From NCBI GenBank assembly GCA_937892115.1, contig CALAUI010000019.1:62001-126000 (forward strand): a stretch of DNA of 64,000 nt. Direction: 5' to 3'. Under the pieces are notes generated by a model. That model worked only from the letters and a program-made list of their open reading frames with translations, ran no database searches and was not told the origin of the DNA. The DNA comes from an uncultured Clostridia bacterium. GTDB taxonomy: Bacteria; Bacillota; Clostridia; Oscillospirales; Acutalibacteraceae. Every line of letters starts with the position of its first letter. Within the stretch, counting starts at the first letter, position 1. The translations under genes were made by a program, and so were the position numbers. Of the stretch, positions 59,444 through 64,000 are shown in pieces.

Positions 59444-60814
59444 ATGATACCTATATCATTTACAGATGCCGCAAAGGCGGTCAACTCAACATCACGGCTT
59501 GAAGGTACATTTGATAACGTATGTACCGATTCAAGACAGATTATCCCCGGTTGTCTTTTCATAGCCCTCAAAGGTGAAAACTTTGACGGAAACGATTTCG
59601 CACCCAAAGCCATTGAAGACGGCGCAGCATGCGTTATGGTGGAAAGAGACTGCGGACTCGGTGACAGACAAATCATCGTAAAAGACACAAGGACCGCTTT
59701 ACTTCAGCTTGCGGGATATTACAGGTCGCTTTTCAATATTCCCGTAATCGGTATTACCGGCTCGGTAGGTAAGACGACCACAAAGGAAATGACCTACCTT
59801 GTAATGAGTTCAAAATACGATACTCTCAAAAACGAGGGTAACAGAAATAATGAAATCGGCGTTCCCCTCACCCTTTTCAGACTTGAGAAGCACCACGAAG
59901 CGGCAGTCATTGAAATGGGGATGAGCGCATTCGGTGAAATTTCAAGAATGACAGCCATCGTTAAGCCGGACGTGGCGATTATATCAAACATAGGCGTATC
60001 ACATATCGAAAACCTCGGCTCAAGAGAGGGAATACTCAAAGCAAAGCTTGAGATACTCGAAGGCATGAAGGAAGACGCTCCCGTTATACTCAACGGTGAC
60101 GACGATATGCTTTCAAAAGCGGATACGGGAAAGCATCCCGTAACTCGCTACGGACTTCAGAATGATAACTGCGCTTACAAAGCGCTTTCAATTACCTCCA
60201 CAGATGACGAGACTGCAAGCTTTGAATGCAGTTTCCGTGACGGCACCGTAAAGGCCTGCCTACCCTTTACGGGCCGCCACAACATCTACAATGCTCTTGC
60301 GGCAACAGCCGCAGGCAGCTTCTTCGGAATTGACGCAAAAACCGCACTTGATGCACTGAAGCAGTACAAGGCAACGGGTATGCGTCAGAAAATGACAAAG
60401 AAAAACGGTATTACGTTTATTGAGGACTGCTACAATGCGAGTCCCGACTCCCAGGCCGCCGCCATGGCAGTTCTCGGAGGTCTTAACGCAAAGAGAAGGA
60501 TTGCGGTTACCGGCGATATGCTGGAGCTCGGTGATTACAGCGAGACAGCTCACAGACTTGTAGGAAAATACGCCGCAGACCATAACGTTGATATACTCTT
60601 CACATACGGTGAAAGAGCAAAATTTACCGCTGAAAGCGGCAGAGAGAACGGTATAAAGGACGTGCGTTCATTCACGGACAAGCCCGCTCTTATAGATGAG
60701 CTCTCATCTATTCTCAAAGAAGGCGACACGGTTCTTTTCAAGGCAAGCAGAGGAATGAAGCTTGAAGAAGTCATATACGGCGTATATGACAAGCTTGAAG
60801 AGATTAATGAATGA
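59444..60814 (+). CDS. murF: UDP-MurNAc-tripeptide:D-Ala-D-Ala ligase MurF
   Basis: 456 residues. Mur ligase loop GITGSVGKTTTKEMTYLV, GNRNNEIGVPLTLF and FIEDCYNASPDSQAAA are typical MurF signatures. Adds the D-Ala-D-Ala end to the cytoplasmic precursor. GAGG precedes ATG 59444. mraY and murD, normally next, are not found after it; ftsW follows after 34 bases. Confidence 0.97.
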   Translation: MIPISFTDAAKAVNSTSRLEGTFDNVCTDSRQIIPGCLFIALKGENFDGNDFAPKAIEDGAACVMVERDCGLGDRQIIVKDTRTALLQLAGYYRSLFNIPVIGITGSVGKTTTKEMTYLVMSSKYDTLKNEGNRNNEIGVPLTLFRLEKHHEAAVIEMGMSAFGEISRMTAIVKPDVAIISNIGVSHIENLGSREGILKAKLEILEGMKEDAPVILNGDDDMLSKADTGKHPVTRYGLQNDNCAYKALSITSTDDETASFECSFRDGTVKACLPFTGRHNIYNALAATAAGSFFGIDAKTALDALKQYKATGMRQKMTKKNGITFIEDCYNASPDSQAAAMAVLGGLNAKRRIAVTGDMLELGDYSETAHRLVGKYAADHNVDILFTYGERAKFTAESGRENGIKDVRSFTDKPALIDELSSILKEGDTVLFKASRGMKLEEVIYGVYDKLEEINE

Positions 60815-60848
60815 TACTCCCCCATAATCCGCCAAAGGAGGTGCAGAT

Positions 60849-62102
60849 ATGACAGAAGAACAGAACACGGCACAGCGCGAAAGCATAGGAACTATTCTCG
60901 CACAGCGATTCAAGGAATTCGTGCTTCCCGAGCTCAAACAATGCGTCAGCGGTCTGAAAGTTTTAATTTCACCGAAATCACTGTTCAAAGCAGGTATTTT
61001 TGACGTTACCTACTTCGTGGTTGTATTTGCACTTACCATAATCGGACTTGCAGCGCAATATTCCGCAAGCTACAAGAACGCCAAGCAGGTAATCTTCGCA
61101 CTTATCGGCATTGCAATAATGGTTGTGATATCACAGCTTAACGTGGAAGCCATCAGACAGTTGTCAAACGCGGCTATGCTGATATCCACGGCACTGCTTT
61201 TCATAGTATTCGCCGCCCCGGAGGTTGCAGGTACTAACAGATGGTTTTTCGGAAAGCTTTTCCAGCCCTCCGAAATCGCTAAGGTTACATTTGTAATGTT
61301 TCTGGCGTTTCTGATTGATAAATATAAGAGCAAAAAGGACAAGCCGTCTACATTCGGCGTATTTCTTGCAATTACGGTTTTCTATGCGTTGCTCGTACTG
61401 ATGGAAAGCCATCTTTCGGGATGTATTCTTTTCCTTTGCATCGGCTACGCAATGATGTGGTATGCGGATTTATCAAGGAAATGGTTTATAATACTGACGG
61501 TCGTTGCAATTGCGGGAGCGTCAATAATAGTCCTCAAGCCCGAATGGCTGAAAGCACTTCCTCTCATTCACGACTATCAGGTAGACAGAATCATAATATG
61601 GAAAAAGGTGCTTTTCAATACCGAAACAATTACCGCAAAAGAAAAACTGAACAATGCCCGTCAGGTGCTTCAGTCTCTTTACGGCATCGGCTCAGGCGGA
61701 CTTGCCGGTGTGGGCTACGGCAACTCGGGACAGAAAATAAACAACCTGCAGGAAGCGTCAAATGACTTCGTATTTGCGGTAATCGGTGAGGAATTCGGTT
61801 TCATCGGCTCCGTAATAATAATGGGAATCTACGCTTTTCTCGTAGGACGCGGTTTTTATATTGCCACAAAGAGCAAAACCTATTACGGCGCGCTGGTCGT
61901 GCTGGGTATCAATACACAGATGGCACTTCAGGTGCTTATCAACATATCGGTCGCAACCTCCCTGCTTCCCAATACCGGAATCAGTCTTCCCTTCGTAAGC
62001 AGCGGCGGCTCGTCAATGGTATTTACCCTTGCAAGCATGGGAATCGTGCTTGCTGTTTCAAAGGATGTAAAACACACCAAGGGGGCTAAGAAACATGCTT
62101 GA
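60849..62102 (+). CDS. ftsW: SEDS-family glycan polymerase FtsW
   Basis: 417 residues with about ten membrane segments, after a cytoplasmic lead of about 50 residues that is longer than usual. FQPSEIAKVTFVMFLAFLI, LVLMESHLSG, and the large outer loop with QSLYGIGSGGLAGVGYGNS are SEDS signatures; LPFVSSGGSSM closes it. It polymerises septal glycan with the class B PBP encoded upstream. SpoVE is the alternative name in spore formers. GGAGGTG precedes ATG 60849. Confidence 0.93.
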   Translation: MTEEQNTAQRESIGTILAQRFKEFVLPELKQCVSGLKVLISPKSLFKAGIFDVTYFVVVFALTIIGLAAQYSASYKNAKQVIFALIGIAIMVVISQLNVEAIRQLSNAAMLISTALLFIVFAAPEVAGTNRWFFGKLFQPSEIAKVTFVMFLAFLIDKYKSKKDKPSTFGVFLAITVFYALLVLMESHLSGCILFLCIGYAMMWYADLSRKWFIILTVVAIAGASIIVLKPEWLKALPLIHDYQVDRIIIWKKVLFNTETITAKEKLNNARQVLQSLYGIGSGGLAGVGYGNSGQKINNLQEASNDFVFAVIGEEFGFIGSVIIMGIYAFLVGRGFYIATKSKTYYGALVVLGINTQMALQVLINISVATSLLPNTGISLPFVSSGGSSMVFTLASMGIVLAVSKDVKHTKGAKKHA

Positions 62103-63219
62103 CAACAAAAGAATACTCATTGCCGCAGGCGGAACGGGCGGACACATCAACCCTGCCCTGGGCACTGCGGGTTACATAAAAGAAAAAAATCCTTCCGCGG
62201 AAATCGTATTTGTCGGTACAGCGGAAAAGATGGAATCAAAGCTTGTCCCTCAGGCGGGTTTTGAGCTTCGCACAATCAAAATCCAGGGCTTTTACCGTTC
62301 CTTCAAATGGGAAGATATAAAGCATAATCTGAAGACATTATGGCTTTTGCTGCGCTCATCATCCGCAGTAAAGAAAATCATAAAGGATTTCAAGCCGGAT
62401 CTCGTAATCGGCTTCGGCGGATACGTAAGCGGCCCCGTACTGAGAATGGCGGCAAAAATGGGCATTCCCACAGCCATCCATGAGCAGAATGCTTTTCCCG
62501 GTGTTACAAACAAAGCACTGGCAGGCAAGGTTGACAGAGTAATGCTAACAAGCGAAAAGGCAGAGCAATATATGAAGCCGAAAAATCCCGTTACGGTTAC
62601 GGGACTCCCCGTAAGAGGCGACCTGCTCAAGGGTGACGGCGTAAGTGCCAGAGCAGAGCTCGGATTTGAAGGCAAGCCCCTCATTCTTTCAATGGGCGGC
62701 TCGCTCGGTGCCAAGCCCATCAACGATGCCGTTTACGGACTTATTAAGAATAAATGCAACGACAACGACTGCATTTTCCTTCACGCAACCGGAAAAAACG
62801 GTACGGATTTTGCTCAACGGCTTGAAAACGACGGAATCAAGCTCGACGAACATAAAAACATTATCATTACCGAATACATTGACATTCCCAAATATCTGCC
62901 TACCGCAGACCTTGTAATCTGCCGCTCGGGCGCAAGCACTCTGAGTGAACTTCAGGCAACCGGCAAAGCATCAATCCTTATCCCTTCCCCCTACGTAGCG
63001 GAAAATCATCAGTATCATAACGCAATGGCACTTGTAAACAACAATGCTGCAATGATAATCGAGGAAAAAGACCTTACTGCCGAAAAGCTTACACAGACGG
63101 TAAACGAGCTCCTTGCAGACAGAGATAAGCTTACTCAGACCGGCAAAAATGCACGCGAAATGGCCGTAATTGATTCAACAGAAAGAATTTACAGGACAAT
63201 TTGTGAAATAGTAAAATAA
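62095..63219 (+). CDS. murG: UDP-GlcNAc:lipid I GlcNAc transferase MurG
   Basis: 374 residues. N-terminal glycine loop AAGGTGGHINPALG, second loop GFGGYVSGPVLRMA, HEQNAFPGVTNK and donor-site VICRSGASTLSELQATGK. It makes lipid II on the inner membrane face. Overlaps ftsW by eight bases with GGGGG ahead of ATG 62095. Confidence 0.97.
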   Translation: MLDNKRILIAAGGTGGHINPALGTAGYIKEKNPSAEIVFVGTAEKMESKLVPQAGFELRTIKIQGFYRSFKWEDIKHNLKTLWLLLRSSSAVKKIIKDFKPDLVIGFGGYVSGPVLRMAAKMGIPTAIHEQNAFPGVTNKALAGKVDRVMLTSEKAEQYMKPKNPVTVTGLPVRGDLLKGDGVSARAELGFEGKPLILSMGGSLGAKPINDAVYGLIKNKCNDNDCIFLHATGKNGTDFAQRLENDGIKLDEHKNIIITEYIDIPKYLPTADLVICRSGASTLSELQATGKASILIPSPYVAENHQYHNAMALVNNNAAMIIEEKDLTAEKLTQTVNELLADRDKLTQTGKNAREMAVIDSTERIYRTICEIVK

Positions 63220-63233
63220 CAGAGGATAATCCT

Positions 63234-64000
63234 ATGGCAGATATCAAGATAAAAAAGAATTTGCCTGAACCTGACCCGAGGATCAAAAAAATCCGCAGGC
63301 GAAGGAAAGCGATTGTCATATCCGGAGCATCTGCAATACTGCTTATAATCGCATTTTCTCTTATCTACGGACTGCTCTTCAGAATAAAGAGCTTTTCCGT
63401 AAAATACGACGAAGCAGTCCCCTATACGGAAAAGGAAATAGCGGGAGCGTTATCATCATTCAAAGGTAAAAATCTTTTCAGAGTCAGCAGTGAGACGGTT
63501 TCACGCGAGCTCGAAAAGAAAATGCCCTACATTGATAACGTAAGGGTGGCAAGAAAGCTTCCCTGGACTCTCGTGGTAACGGTTGAAAAATCCGACGAGG
63601 TATTTGCAGTTGAACTGAACAAGGGTATATACGCAATTACAAACGGCAGTCTGAAGGTACTTGAAATCAACACAGAAATACCGAAGGGTGCGATAACGGT
63701 ACAGGGCAGACAAATGACCGACTACGAAGTCGGAAGCGAGCTGAGATTCTCGGCAAAGGTCGGAGATGACAGCATTCAGAATGCTCTGATTGAAATTGCG
63801 GATACAACCGTAAGCGACGAAATAACGGATATTACAATGGTTGATATAGGCAATATAAACGGCATATACGCCATTTACGACAACAGAATAATAATTCACC
63901 TGGGTGATACCTCAAATATGTCCTCAAAGATTTCTCTCTCAAAGAAAGCTATTGACGAGGAAAACAAGATTTCTCCCAAGGGTTACGGAGAGCTGAACGT
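63234..64000 (+). CDS. ftsQ: Cell division protein FtsQ/DivIB, N-terminal part (cut by window edge)
   Basis: 255 codons are present and the frame is open at 64000. A basic cytoplasmic stretch (PRIKKIRRRRKAIV) leads to one membrane segment (about 27-47) and a POTRA domain (FSVKYDEAVPYTEKEIAGAL; MPYIDNVRVARKLPWTLVVT). This is the FtsQ/DivIB layout and position. AGAGGAT precedes ATG 63234, 14 bases after murG. The C-terminal beta domain is partly missing. Confidence 0.92.
   Translation, partial: MADIKIKKNLPEPDPRIKKIRRRRKAIVISGASAILLIIAFSLIYGLLFRIKSFSVKYDEAVPYTEKEIAGALSSFKGKNLFRVSSETVSRELEKKMPYIDNVRVARKLPWTLVVTVEKSDEVFAVELNKGIYAITNGSLKVLEINTEIPKGAITVQGRQMTDYEVGSELRFSAKVGDDSIQNALIEIADTTVSDEITDITMVDIGNINGIYAIYDNRIIIHLGDTSNMSSKISLSKKAIDEENKISPKGYGELN

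Noticed and set aside
1..64000. CRISPR arrays, insertion sequences, prophage, tRNA or rRNA genes, toxin-antitoxin or defence islands
   Set aside because: None seen by reading: no spaced repeat array, no transposase or integrase motifs, no tRNA cloverleaf with TTCRA loop, and gene content is core throughout.

Overview
The window looks like chromosome from a Gram-positive member of the Clostridia (Oscillospiraceae/Ruminococcaceae-like, probably an uncultured gut organism). The grounds are Firmicutes-type gene orders (miaB-ricA-mutS; yicC-remA-gmk-rpoZ-priA-def-fmt-rsmB-rlmN-prpC-prkC-rsgA; mraZ-rsmH-ftsL-pbp-murE-murF-ftsW-murG-ftsQ), a T-box leader on alaS, a GerW/YtfJ-type sporulation protein, CdaA/CdaR, PASTA kinase and PASTA PBP, and sigma-A promoters with strong AGGAGG-type ribosome sites. 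No species can be named from sequence reading alone. Coding density is very high. I see no tRNA, rRNA, CRISPR array, prophage or insertion sequence.

Layout. 1-8.8 kb (minus): mutS (cut by the window edge), a RicA/YmcA-like protein and miaB; then an ftsK-ygiQ-metallo-beta-lactamase operon. 8.9-13.0 kb (plus): a sirtuin, then a three-gene redox operon (GlpA-like dehydrogenase, FAD/NAD oxidoreductase, DUF1667 protein). 13.0-35.7 kb (minus): a nearly gapless 25-gene array from a lipoprotein and two-component system through yqhQ, prmC, M50 protease, scpAB, ytfJ, rluB, yicC, remA, gmk, rpoZ, priA, def, fmt, rsmB, rlmN, prpC and prkC to rsgA, with one clear promoter at its head and one terminator at its end. 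35.9-38.1 kb (minus): cdaA-cdaR for c-di-AMP. 38.2-46.3 kb (minus): a T-box-led operon alaS-hinT-apt-comEC-holA-TOPRIM-ispF. 46.4-48.3 kb (minus): a membrane protein joining an ECF-sigma-like region to WG repeats and an SH3 domain. 48.5-53.1 kb: a PHP phosphoesterase (plus), then DUF2804, a BlaI-like repressor with operators, nagA, acpP, an unlisted 52-residue membrane protein and rpsT (all minus). 53.6-64 kb (plus): the division and cell wall cluster, running off the right edge inside ftsQ.

Most of the window is core informational, envelope and division biology. PrkC/PrpC, the PASTA PBP, MurE/MurF/MurG, FtsW, FtsL/FtsQ, MraZ, CdaA/CdaR and the two-component system all bear on wall growth. 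No complete novel defence or mobile system is visible. The best leads for something undescribed are the sigma-WG-SH3 membrane protein, an FtsK with a long repetitive acidic tail, a ComEC whose nuclease-like domain has lost its metal motif while a separate intact homologue sits elsewhere in the window, and the small CSCC membrane protein ahead of acpP.
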